Below the pieces are notes generated by a model. That model saw only the letters and a list, made by a program, of their open reading frames with translations. It had not been told where the DNA came from and searched no databases. A DNA stretch of 10,694 bases from Methanomicrobiales archaeon. Lineage in GTDB: Archaea > Halobacteriota > Methanomicrobia > Methanomicrobiales > JACTUA01. Shown in pieces: positions 1-5,009 of the stretch. The position numbers were made by a program, and so were the translations under genes. Position 1 is the first letter of the stretch; every line of letters starts with the position of its first letter. Location of the stretch: contig JAJRDF010000027.1 of the NCBI GenBank assembly GCA_028678555.1, positions 1 through 10,694 on the forward strand, written 5' to 3'.

Positions 1-122
1 TCAGTGTGGGTCATCATTTCGACATTGATGAGAAAGCTCGGGAAGATTCTTCGTTCTCTCGAATCATCCGTTGCCTCTTTTCCGATGACAACAAGTACTT
101 TCGGTGTAAGGAGATTCTTCAT
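1..122 (-). CDS. Possible 5' end of a hypothetical gene, cut by the window edge
   Basis: On the minus strand an ATG at 122-120 opens a frame that stays open to base 1, giving 40 codons. The translation begins MKNLLTPKVLVVIGKEATDD and has a short hydrophobic run (VLVVIG) that could be a first beta strand. I do not recognise the family. A GTG eight codons further upstream is an alternative start, and just before it lies an in-frame TAG. There is no clear Shine-Dalgarno sequence before either start. The frame is too short to exclude chance, and the local composition is AT-rich compared with the rest of the window. It would be the next gene downstream of the DUF1801 gene on the same strand, about 75 bases away. 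Treat it as a candidate only. Confidence 0.3.
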   Translation of the reverse strand, partial: MKNLLTPKVLVVIGKEATDDSRERRIFPSFLINVEMMTHT

Positions 123-196
123 CGTGAGCGGTAAAGTGAGCGACACCTATTGGGTGCAAAAAAGTCAATCGGGCACCGAAATGGCGAGATCAGTCC

Positions 197-595
197 TCAG
201 CTCACCGCTTTCTTCACGAGCGCGCCGATCCTTGCCTCTTCGGCGGCAGTCAACTCCTTCAGCGCGAAGGCGATCGGCCACAGGGCGCCTTCGTCGAGGT
301 TCGCCTCCTCGGTGAAGCCGAACGTCATGTACCTCTCGTTCTTCCCGAGAATCGCGCCGCGGAAGAAGCAGACGACCTTGCCGTCCCTGGCATACGCGGG
401 CATCCCGTACCAGACTTTCGGCGAGAGGGCTGGCGCGCTGGCTTTGATGATAGCATGGAGCCGCTCGCCCATGGCGCGATACGGTCCCGCCATTTCGGCG
501 ATCTTCGCGAGCACGGTGCTTTCCCCGTCCACCTCCTCCGCGTGCGGGTCGGGCTTTTGTTGATTGAGAGTTGTTTTTGTTGTTGTTTTTTTCAT
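197..595 (-). CDS. DUF1801 (YdhG-like) domain protein
   Basis: The frame encodes 132 residues. From about residue 30 to the end it matches the DUF1801/YdhG-like fold: a helical segment (GERLHAIIKASAP), the signature-like KVWYGMPAY near residues 60-68, then strands KVVCFF and MTFGFTEE and a closing helix. The family is small, cytosolic and mostly uncharacterised; some bacterial relatives (frataxin-like) have been linked to iron delivery, but nothing here shows that this protein binds metal. The first 15 residues are a Lys/Thr/Gln-rich tail coded by A/C-rich repeats. The ATG at 595 is supported by GAGAGG six bases upstream, and a TATA-like TATTAAT lies at 619-625. GC is near 60%, above its AT-rich flanks and below the core genes. 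It appears monocistronic. The family call is fairly sure; the function is unknown. Confidence 0.75.
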   Translation of the reverse strand: MKKTTTKTTLNQQKPDPHAEEVDGESTVLAKIAEMAGPYRAMGERLHAIIKASAPALSPKVWYGMPAYARDGKVVCFFRGAILGKNERYMTFGFTEEANLDEGALWPIAFALKELTAAEEARIGALVKKAVS

Positions 596-773
596 ACGTT
601 ACCTCTCAAAGCGTAGAGATTAATAGATTTGCCGATTTCTGCAAGGATTTTGGCCCTGAGAAAAAGGGTTCACATTGGTCTGACTGGGTGACGACTACTT
701 TACAGTTCAAGGTGGACCCACTGTTTCACATCCCCCCGTTCCCTATCAATGGTAGCCCTCCAGCGAATGACAC

Positions 774-811
774 GAACAACTATGTTGTTCCGTTTCGATT
801 TTGATTTTTTT
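774..811 (+). terminator. Terminator-like hairpin followed by T tracts
   Basis: GAACAAC (774-780), loop TAT, and GTTGTTC (784-790) form a perfect 7-bp stem. It is followed on the plus strand by TTT (793-795), TTTT (799-802) and seven T residues (805-811). This looks like an intrinsic terminator or archaeal oligo-U terminator for plus-strand transcription, yet there is no plausible plus-strand gene upstream in the window. Read on the minus strand it is an A-rich run followed by a palindrome, which could instead be a regulator binding site about 180 bases upstream of the DUF1801 start. The structure is certain, the role is not. Confidence 0.4.
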
Positions 812-815
812 GGGG

Positions 816-829
816 ACGAGACGTCTCGT
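816..829. repeat. Perfect 14-bp palindrome ACGAGACGTCTCGT
   Basis: The sequence ACGAGACGTCTCGT equals its own reverse complement over 14 bases and lies just after the seven-T tract at 805-811. It is of a size and symmetry expected for a dimeric DNA-binding protein, but no regulator or target gene can be assigned. Confidence 0.6.
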
Positions 830-909
830 TGTCGAGGAATTTCTATCGCCCTATCTGCCGTTATGCAATAAACATGATTTCTCGCATGGCCCGCGGGATA
901 TCGCTCCAA

Positions 910-923
910 AGGAGTATACTCCT
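910..923. repeat. Perfect 14-bp palindrome AGGAGTATACTCCT
   Basis: AGGAGTATACTCCT is perfectly self-complementary over 14 bases and lies about 50 bases beyond the 3' end of the tRNA-Ser gene. It differs in sequence from the other 14-bp palindrome at 816-829, so the two are not copies of one site. The role is unknown. Confidence 0.6.
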
Positions 924-948
924 CCCGTTCAACAAGAGTTCTTCCTCG

Positions 949-965
949 AAAAGAAGTAAGCAAAA
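949..965 (-). terminator. Oligo-T tracts downstream of tRNA-Ser
   Basis: Reading the minus strand past the tRNA 3' end there is a run of C residues, then TTTT (965-962) and another TTTT (952-949) within a pyrimidine-rich stretch. Archaeal RNA polymerase terminates at such U-rich tracts, so this is the probable end of the tRNA transcript. The tracts are short, so the efficiency is uncertain. Confidence 0.4.
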
Positions 966-974
966 GGGGGGGGA

Positions 975-1059
975 CGCCGGGGAGGAGATTTGAACTCCCG
1001 AGGCGCAGAGCGCCAGCAGCTTTCGAGGCTGCCGCCTTCCCGGACTAGACTACCCCGGC
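975..1059 (-). tRNA. tRNA-Ser (anticodon CGA)
   Basis: The minus strand folds into a complete class II tRNA of 85 bases. The acceptor stem pairs GCCGGGG with CCCCGGC, with discriminator G at 975. The D arm is GTCT/AGGC. The anticodon stem is GCAGC/GCTGC around the loop CTCGAAA, giving anticodon CGA, which reads the serine codon UCG. The long variable arm (GGCGC, loop TCT, GCGCC) and the T arm with loop TTCAAAT confirm a serine tRNA. No intron is present in the anticodon loop. CCA is not encoded, so it must be added by the CCA-adding enzyme, as is common in archaea. A drop in GC and a cluster of palindromes begin at its 3' end, a position often used by integrating elements. Confidence 0.96.
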
Positions 1060-1090
1060 AGGGATGGCCCGTATACCTTTGGCCGCCGCG

Positions 1091-1100
1091 AGAATTAAGG
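1091..1100 (-). promoter_or_regulatory. Possible TATA element of tRNA-Ser
   Basis: The minus strand reads CCTTAATTCT here, the only AT-rich patch at a suitable distance upstream of the tRNA. With the usual spacing of about 26 bases it would place transcription start near 1070, eleven bases before the mature tRNA. A second AT patch (GTATAC, 1071-1076) is too close to serve. Confidence 0.3.
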
Positions 1101-1121
1101 GTATCGAGGAGGGCGCAGGTG

Positions 1122-1136
1122 ATCCCGTGGCGGGAT
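1122..1136. repeat. Short inverted repeat between thermosome and tRNA genes
   Basis: ATCCCG, loop TGG, CGGGAT forms a perfect 6-bp stem with a 3-base loop. It lies between the end of the thermosome gene and the tRNA promoter, where a terminator or RNA-end stabilising hairpin would be expected. The rest of 1060-1258 shows no gene, only four CAGGTRA words at 1116, 1184, 1212 and 1249. Confidence 0.4.
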
Positions 1137-1224
1137 GACGGGGGTCTGATCCCATCGGGAGTTACAGGTCCGGGGGAATGATTCAGGTAATCCTTCCCTG
1201 GTTGGGGATTTCAGGTGAAACAGG

Positions 1225-1229
1225 AAAAA
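1225..1229 (-). terminator. T5 tract, probable thermosome terminator
   Basis: Thirty bases beyond the thermosome stop codon the minus strand reads CCTGTTTTTCCTGTTTC. The T5 run in a pyrimidine-rich context fits archaeal oligo-U termination. No stable stem precedes it directly. Confidence 0.4.
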
Positions 1230-1258
1230 CAGGATGTGGGAAATGAGGCAGGTGAACC

Positions 1259-2866
1259 TTACCCCATCGGCGGCATGCCACCCGGGGGGGTCGGGGGGTT
1301 CTGGGTGATCATCATGTCGTCGACCCGGACCAGCATGCTGGCCGCCTCGGTTGCCGACTGGATGGCCTGCACCTTCACCCGCATGGGCTCGTAGACACCC
1401 AGCTTGTACATGTCCACGACCTTCCCGGTATAGACATTCAGGCCCATCGATTTGTTTCTCCTGCTGTGTGCCGCCTTCAGCTCAACCAGCTTGTCGATGG
1501 GGTTGAAGCCGCTGCTCTCTGCGAGCGTTACCGGGATGGACTCAAAGGCGCTGGCGAACGCCTCGATGGCAATCTGGGTCCTGCCGCCCACCTTCCCGGC
1601 ATACTCCCGGACCCGGAGGAGGATCTCCGTCTCGACGGCACCGCCGCCCACCACGTATTTCCCGTCCTCCATGGCGTCCATGACCACCCGGACGCCATCG
1701 TAAACTGCCCGCTCCAGCTCGTCGATGAGTATCTGGGTGGAGCCCCGCAGGAGGATGGTGACGGCCCTCGGGTTTTTGCATCCCGAGATCTTGATGATGT
1801 CCACGCCCTCCAGCTGCTCGGTGAGCTCCGCCTGCCCGAGGGCAGCTTTCGTGAGCTCGCCGGGCTTCTGGACCACCTGGCCGTTCAGGGCCCGGGCCGC
1901 CTTGCGCATGTCGGCATCCGGGACGTCCTGGACCGCAAAGACGCCGTGCTTGCCCAGGTAGTAGGCAACGGCATCCGAGATTCCCTTCTGGCAGAGGACC
2001 ACGTTGGCACCGGCATCAAAGATCTTCTCGGCCATCTTCCGGAGGGCCTCCTTCTCCTGCTCGTCGAAGGCCACCAGCTGGTCCGGCGAGGTGATCCTGA
2101 TCTTGGACTTCACCTGGGTCTTCGTGATCTCAAGAGGCGTCGCAATGAGGGCCACCCGGCACTTCTCCACCTTCCGGGGCATCTCCTCTGAGGACCTGGC
2201 CTTGTCCAGCACGATGCCGTGGACCAGCTCCGCGTCGTCCATGGTCTCGCCGACGTGCTTCTTGATCATCACGTCGTCCTCGTCCACCAGGATTTTCCCG
2301 TTCACGGTCTGGGCCACTGCCTTCACCGCGTCCACGACGATCCCGTCCAGCTTGGACTTCACCGACTCGATGGACTTCCCGGTCATGGCGGTGTCAGCGA
2401 TCTGGCAGAGGATCTTCCGGTCGCCGGCCTTCACTTCGAAGGACATCCCCTCCACTACCTCGAGGGCCTTCTCCATCGCCATCCGGTACCCGTGGGCGAT
2501 CACCGTCGGGTGGATCTCCCGTTCCAGCATCCTCTCAGCCTGCTCCATCAGGGCGCCGACCAGGATACAGGCGGTGGTGGTGCCGTCCCCCACCTCGTCG
2601 TCCTGGGTCTCGGCCACCTCGACGACCATCTTGCCGCCCGGGTGCTGGACCGAGATCTCGTGGAGGATCGTGGCGCCGTCGTTCGTGATCACCACGTCGC
2701 CCGTGGACGAGAGAAGCATCTTGTCCATGCCCCTCGGCCCGAGGGTGGTCCGTACCGCGGCCGCGATGGCCTTCGCGGCCATGATGTTGGAGCGCTGGGC
2801 CTCCTTCCCCCGGTTCCGCTCCACGTTATCCTTCAGAATGATGACGGGTTGTCCCGTAAGCTGCAT
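1259..2866 (-). CDS. Thermosome subunit (group II chaperonin)
   Basis: The product of 535 residues is a subunit of the archaeal group II chaperonin, a two-ring cytosolic ATPase with a built-in lid that folds proteins. The start is the ATG at 2866 (MQLTGQPVIIL): AGGAGG lies seven bases upstream, and a TATA box at 2915-2907 predicts transcription start near 2885, which excludes an in-frame ATG at 2893. Visible family motifs are LGPRGMDKML (residues 42-51), NDGATIL (62-68) and the nucleotide-binding GDGTTT (93-98), all in the equatorial domain. The apical domain follows in the middle, and VVGGGAVE marks the return to the equatorial domain. The C-terminal tail ends PPGGMPPMG, typical of thermosomes, whose tails project into the cavity. 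Length matches the usual 530-560. It is transcribed alone. Methanogens often carry several paralogues; which one this is cannot be told. Confidence 0.97.
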   Translation of the reverse strand: MQLTGQPVIILKDNVERNRGKEAQRSNIMAAKAIAAAVRTTLGPRGMDKMLLSSTGDVVITNDGATILHEISVQHPGGKMVVEVAETQDDEVGDGTTTACILVGALMEQAERMLEREIHPTVIAHGYRMAMEKALEVVEGMSFEVKAGDRKILCQIADTAMTGKSIESVKSKLDGIVVDAVKAVAQTVNGKILVDEDDVMIKKHVGETMDDAELVHGIVLDKARSSEEMPRKVEKCRVALIATPLEITKTQVKSKIRITSPDQLVAFDEQEKEALRKMAEKIFDAGANVVLCQKGISDAVAYYLGKHGVFAVQDVPDADMRKAARALNGQVVQKPGELTKAALGQAELTEQLEGVDIIKISGCKNPRAVTILLRGSTQILIDELERAVYDGVRVVMDAMEDGKYVVGGGAVETEILLRVREYAGKVGGRTQIAIEAFASAFESIPVTLAESSGFNPIDKLVELKAAHSRRNKSMGLNVYTGKVVDMYKLGVYEPMRVKVQAIQSATEAASMLVRVDDMMITQNPPTPPGGMPPMG

Positions 2867-2906
2867 CAGATATCCTCCTGTGTCATTACACATGGATTTA
2901 AACTTC

Positions 2907-2915
2907 TATATAAAG
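2907..2915 (-). promoter_or_regulatory. TATA box of the thermosome gene
   Basis: The minus strand reads CTTTATATA, the strongest TATA box in the window, preceded by purine-containing sequence (GAACG) suitable as a TFB element. Start of transcription is expected near 2885, leaving a leader of about 19 bases that contains the AGGAGG ribosome site (around 2874-2879). Confidence 0.75.
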
Positions 2916-2936
2916 CGTTCGAATAGGGAAGGAGAG

Positions 2937-2944
2937 AAAAAAAA
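2937..2944 (-). terminator. T8 tract after the GfcR-like gene
   Basis: Eight consecutive T residues on the minus strand start seven bases after the stop codon of the regulator gene. This is a good archaeal oligo-U terminator and separates that gene from the thermosome promoter. Confidence 0.65.
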
Positions 2945-2951
2945 GGGATGA

Positions 2952-3548
2952 CTAGTCCAGCCGGGAGACCCGGAAGAGCGAGGTGACCGGTACCCCCTCC
3001 ACCTCTTTTACGCCGCGCTTGTCAAAGATCACCCAGATGGCGGCCGGCGTAGCCCCGTGATCCCGGAGGTACCCCACCACCTCCCGCAGGGTCTTCCCCG
3101 ACGTGATCACGTCGTCCACGATCAGGCACCGCTCGCCCGCGATCCCGGCGAAGTTCCCGCTGACCGATCCCACCTTCTTCTCCCCCTGGCTGGCCCGGGC
3201 CGGGTGGTACACGGCCAGACGGGCGTCGGCCTGGAGGGCCACCAGGGTGGCAAGGGGGACACCGGAGAGCGCGATCCCCACGACAACGCTGATGTCCGGG
3301 ATCCTCTCCCCGTCGGCCAGGGCCCGGTCGGCCATGAGCACCGCCAGATCCTCCAGGAGGCCGGCCCGGCTGCTGACCCCGGACCAGTCGATCAGCACGT
3401 CACGGGGCACCTCCCTCCCCCTCTGCTGGGTGAGGAGCCAGGTGACCGTCTCCATGGAGAGGTTCAGCTCGTCCGCGATCTGGGAGGGCCCGTGGCCCTC
3501 GGTGTGGAGTGCTTTTGCCCGCTGGATCAGCTCCTCGAGGGAAGACAT
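2952..3548 (-). CDS. gfcR: GfcR-like regulator: HTH plus phosphoribosyltransferase-like domain
   Basis: The 198-residue protein joins an N-terminal helix-turn-helix (about residues 5-42, with the segment GPSQIADELNLSMETVTWLL) to a type I phosphoribosyltransferase fold. The PRPP-binding loop is plain at 141-153 (CLIVDDVITSGKT). This architecture is the archaeal family long annotated as orotate phosphoribosyltransferase-like; a haloarchaeal member, GfcR, activates sugar catabolism genes. By inference this protein senses PRPP or a related sugar phosphate and binds DNA; its targets here are unknown. The true pyrimidine enzyme PyrE lacks the HTH. The ATG at 3548 has no Shine-Dalgarno sequence upstream, but a TATA-like ATTAAGTA is centred about 27 bases before it, so the transcript is probably leaderless. 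The gene follows Nob1 by 25 bases and ends at a T8 tract. The gene symbol rests on domain architecture only. Confidence 0.88.
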   Translation of the reverse strand: MSSLEELIQRAKALHTEGHGPSQIADELNLSMETVTWLLTQQRGREVPRDVLIDWSGVSSRAGLLEDLAVLMADRALADGERIPDISVVVGIALSGVPLATLVALQADARLAVYHPARASQGEKKVGSVSGNFAGIAGERCLIVDDVITSGKTLREVVGYLRDHGATPAAIWVIFDKRGVKEVEGVPVTSLFRVSRLD

Positions 3549-3570
3549 GTGAGAAACGTGGGAGGTGAAC

Positions 3571-3580
3571 TACTTAATGG
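3571..3580 (-). promoter_or_regulatory. TATA-like element for a leaderless GfcR-like transcript
   Basis: The minus strand reads CCATTAAGTA, with purine-rich GGGAAAGAAG just upstream as a possible TFB element. Its centre is about 27 bases from the ATG at 3548, so transcription should start at or next to the start codon. It overlaps the stop codon of the upstream Nob1 gene (TAA at 3576-3574). Confidence 0.5.
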
Positions 3581-4026
3581 CTTCTTTCCCGGTTCGCACC
3601 GCAGACCGGGCAGGAACCGGGGGTGCCGGCCGTGGCCCCGCATCCCGGGCACCGGAACCTCCACCGGACCTTCCGGGCCCTCCGCTGAAGGATTGGCTGG
3701 ACCGGGATTCCCAGTTCCCGCGCCGCGTTCTGCAGGGCAAAATCGTCGGTGACCACCGTCCCCTCCCGCTCCAGGGCCAGGGCCAGCAGGTCCCGGTCGG
3801 CCGGGGAGAGGACACCGGCATCGCCGGTGCGGGCGGCCGCCTCCTCCACGCGGTGGAGGGATCCCTTCCCGGGTGACTCTACCCGGAGGCCGGTGGCCAG
3901 GAGCGCTTCCAGCCGGCCCCGGGACCGGAGATCCCGGAGTTCCTCCACGACGGAGGGCGTAGTGAGGACCACCCCCTCCAGGGGCATTTCTGCAAAGAAG
4001 GCCGAGGCATCCAGGACCCGGATCAT
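3574..4026 (-). CDS. nob1: Nob1-type rRNA endonuclease (PIN domain plus zinc ribbon)
   Basis: The 150-residue product has the layout of archaeal Nob1, the endonuclease that trims the 3' end of pre-16S rRNA during small-subunit maturation. The PIN domain supplies the expected acidic metal-binding residues: D6 (VLDASAFF), E28/E29 (SVVEELRD), D77/D79 (SPADRDLL) and D94/D95 (VVTDDFALQN). A C-terminal zinc ribbon has two CxxC knuckles, C126/C129 (CPGCG) and C139/C142 (CPVCG). The start is the ATG at 4026, overlapping the RtcA stop in an ATGA; an upstream in-frame ATG at 4059 would add eleven residues unlike the family and lie deep inside RtcA. The ribosome site inside RtcA is weak (GGAG), consistent with translational coupling. 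It is the last gene of the Prs-RtcA-Nob1 operon. Confidence 0.9.
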   Translation of the reverse strand: MIRVLDASAFFAEMPLEGVVLTTPSVVEELRDLRSRGRLEALLATGLRVESPGKGSLHRVEEAAARTGDAGVLSPADRDLLALALEREGTVVTDDFALQNAARELGIPVQPILQRRARKVRWRFRCPGCGATAGTPGSCPVCGANRERSH

Positions 4027-5009
4027 GCGGACCACTCCACAAGGCCATGCTCCCTGCACTTCACGTGGTACCCGAACTCCCCCAGGAGCCAGTGCATGGT
4101 GCGGGCATGGAGGGTGGGGGCAGGGGCGGTGAAGGATCCCCCGGCCAGGGCAAGGTACACCAGCAGCTGGTCCGAGAGGTGGCGGTCCACCTGGGCGCCG
4201 CTCTGCACCGCCTCCACAAGGTCACGGGCCGCTGCCTCCCCCACCTTCTCGGCAGGGAGGCCCCGGCGACCCGGGGCACAGGATCCCCGGGGGCCGGACC
4301 AGGAGGTGCACGATGAGCCCGTGGAGGGGCCGTCCTGCCGCTCGCAGCGGGCCGTGCAGCGGAGGCCGGTCCCGTCCCGGATCACCGTCTCCGCCGCCCT
4401 GGCCTGCCGTTCGGCCACGTGGGCGGGGAGGTGGGACGAGCAGGAGACGATCCCGCAGGCAGGGGGTGCGTCCCCCGGGGAGAGGTCCAGGGGCCGGAGC
4501 CGGGAGGGAGCCACCTGCACGGCCACCTCCCCGCCGCCCTGCGGGTAGTACCCGCGCCTCCGGATCTCGACAGTCACGCCGGCCCCCAGGCTCCGCAGCA
4601 CCGCTGCATGGACTTCACGGAAGTAGTCGATGGTGGGAGCGTGCTCCACCTCGGTTCCCCCGGACACCACCAGCGTTCCCCCGCATGTCAGTGCCACGGG
4701 GAGGTATGCCTGCAGGACGAGGGGAATCGATCCGGCGGTGCCCACGTCCACCCGCAGGTCCCGCCGTCCGGGTACCCCGGGCGAGAAGGTAAGACGGGAT
4801 GACCCCACCGCAAGCCCCGTGCATTCGGCGATGCAGACGCCGGCAACGGCGTTCACCGCCGCGATGTGCTGGGCGGCGAGACCGGGCTTCTTCCTCCCTG
4901 CCCGGACGTCGTGGATCTCGATGGGGGTGGCGGTGAGGGCCGAGAGGGCGACTGCCATCCGCACCAGCTGGCCGCCCCCTTCCAGCCGGGACCCGTCAAT
5001 GACCTTCAT
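4023..5009 (-). CDS. rtcA: RNA 3'-terminal phosphate cyclase
   Basis: The product of 328 residues is an RNA 3'-phosphate cyclase, which uses ATP to turn an RNA 3'-phosphate into a 2',3'-cyclic phosphate. The N-terminus has the family signature DGSRLEGGGQLVRMAVALS (residues 5-23); AGRKKPGLAAQHIAAV (37-52) and RRGYYPQGGGEV (around 150-161) follow. Near the end, DRHLSDQLLVYLALAG and PTLHART are family blocks; H301 in the latter aligns with the histidine that is adenylylated in E. coli RtcA. Residues 230-250 are GC-rich and diverged, but GSCAPGRRGLPAEKVG still aligns in frame with the family's GxSxLGERGxPAExVG block, so I see no frameshift. Both ends overlap neighbours by ATGA: its start with the Prs stop, its stop with the Nob1 start. 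Length is close to the usual 340. Confidence 0.92.
   Translation of the reverse strand: MKVIDGSRLEGGGQLVRMAVALSALTATPIEIHDVRAGRKKPGLAAQHIAAVNAVAGVCIAECTGLAVGSSRLTFSPGVPGRRDLRVDVGTAGSIPLVLQAYLPVALTCGGTLVVSGGTEVEHAPTIDYFREVHAAVLRSLGAGVTVEIRRRGYYPQGGGEVAVQVAPSRLRPLDLSPGDAPPACGIVSCSSHLPAHVAERQARAAETVIRDGTGLRCTARCERQDGPSTGSSCTSWSGPRGSCAPGRRGLPAEKVGEAAARDLVEAVQSGAQVDRHLSDQLLVYLALAGGSFTAPAPTLHARTMHWLLGEFGYHVKCREHGLVEWSA

Larger units (their letters stand above)
600..974. other. AT-rich intergenic region with palindromes
   Basis: This 375-base stretch between the DUF1801 gene and the tRNA gene holds no convincing gene. The longest frames (minus 963-700 and plus 571-804) start at TTG, lack ribosome sites and show no recognisable domain. 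GC over 601-960 is about 46% by hand count. It contains a 7-bp inverted repeat with a 3-base loop at 774-790, two perfect 14-bp palindromes at 816-829 and 910-923, and an 8-bp palindrome CCCGCGGG at 890-897. The palindromes are listed separately. Confidence 0.7.

Noticed and set aside
571..804. A 77-codon plus-strand frame with a hydrophobic N-terminus resembling a signal peptide
   Set aside because: It starts at TTG with no properly spaced ribosome site, and its hydrophobic start is the antisense of the Lys/Thr-coding start of the DUF1801 gene; the rest resembles nothing.
700..963. An 87-codon minus-strand frame in the low-GC region
   Set aside because: It starts at TTG immediately after the tRNA, lacks a ribosome site, has no recognisable domain, and crosses all three palindromes.
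2867..2893. Longer thermosome start at 2893
   Set aside because: The extra nine residues are not family-like, the ribosome site AGGAGG lies inside them, and the predicted transcript start is downstream of that ATG.
2004..2951. Long plus-strand frames antisense to the thermosome gene
   Set aside because: Ser/Arg/Thr-rich shadow translations without domains or ribosome sites; the minus-strand thermosome is unmistakable.
4240..4340. Possible double frameshift in RtcA
   Set aside because: The block GSCAPGRRGLPAEKVG still aligns in the main frame with the conserved family block, and frames on both sides agree, so no shift is needed.
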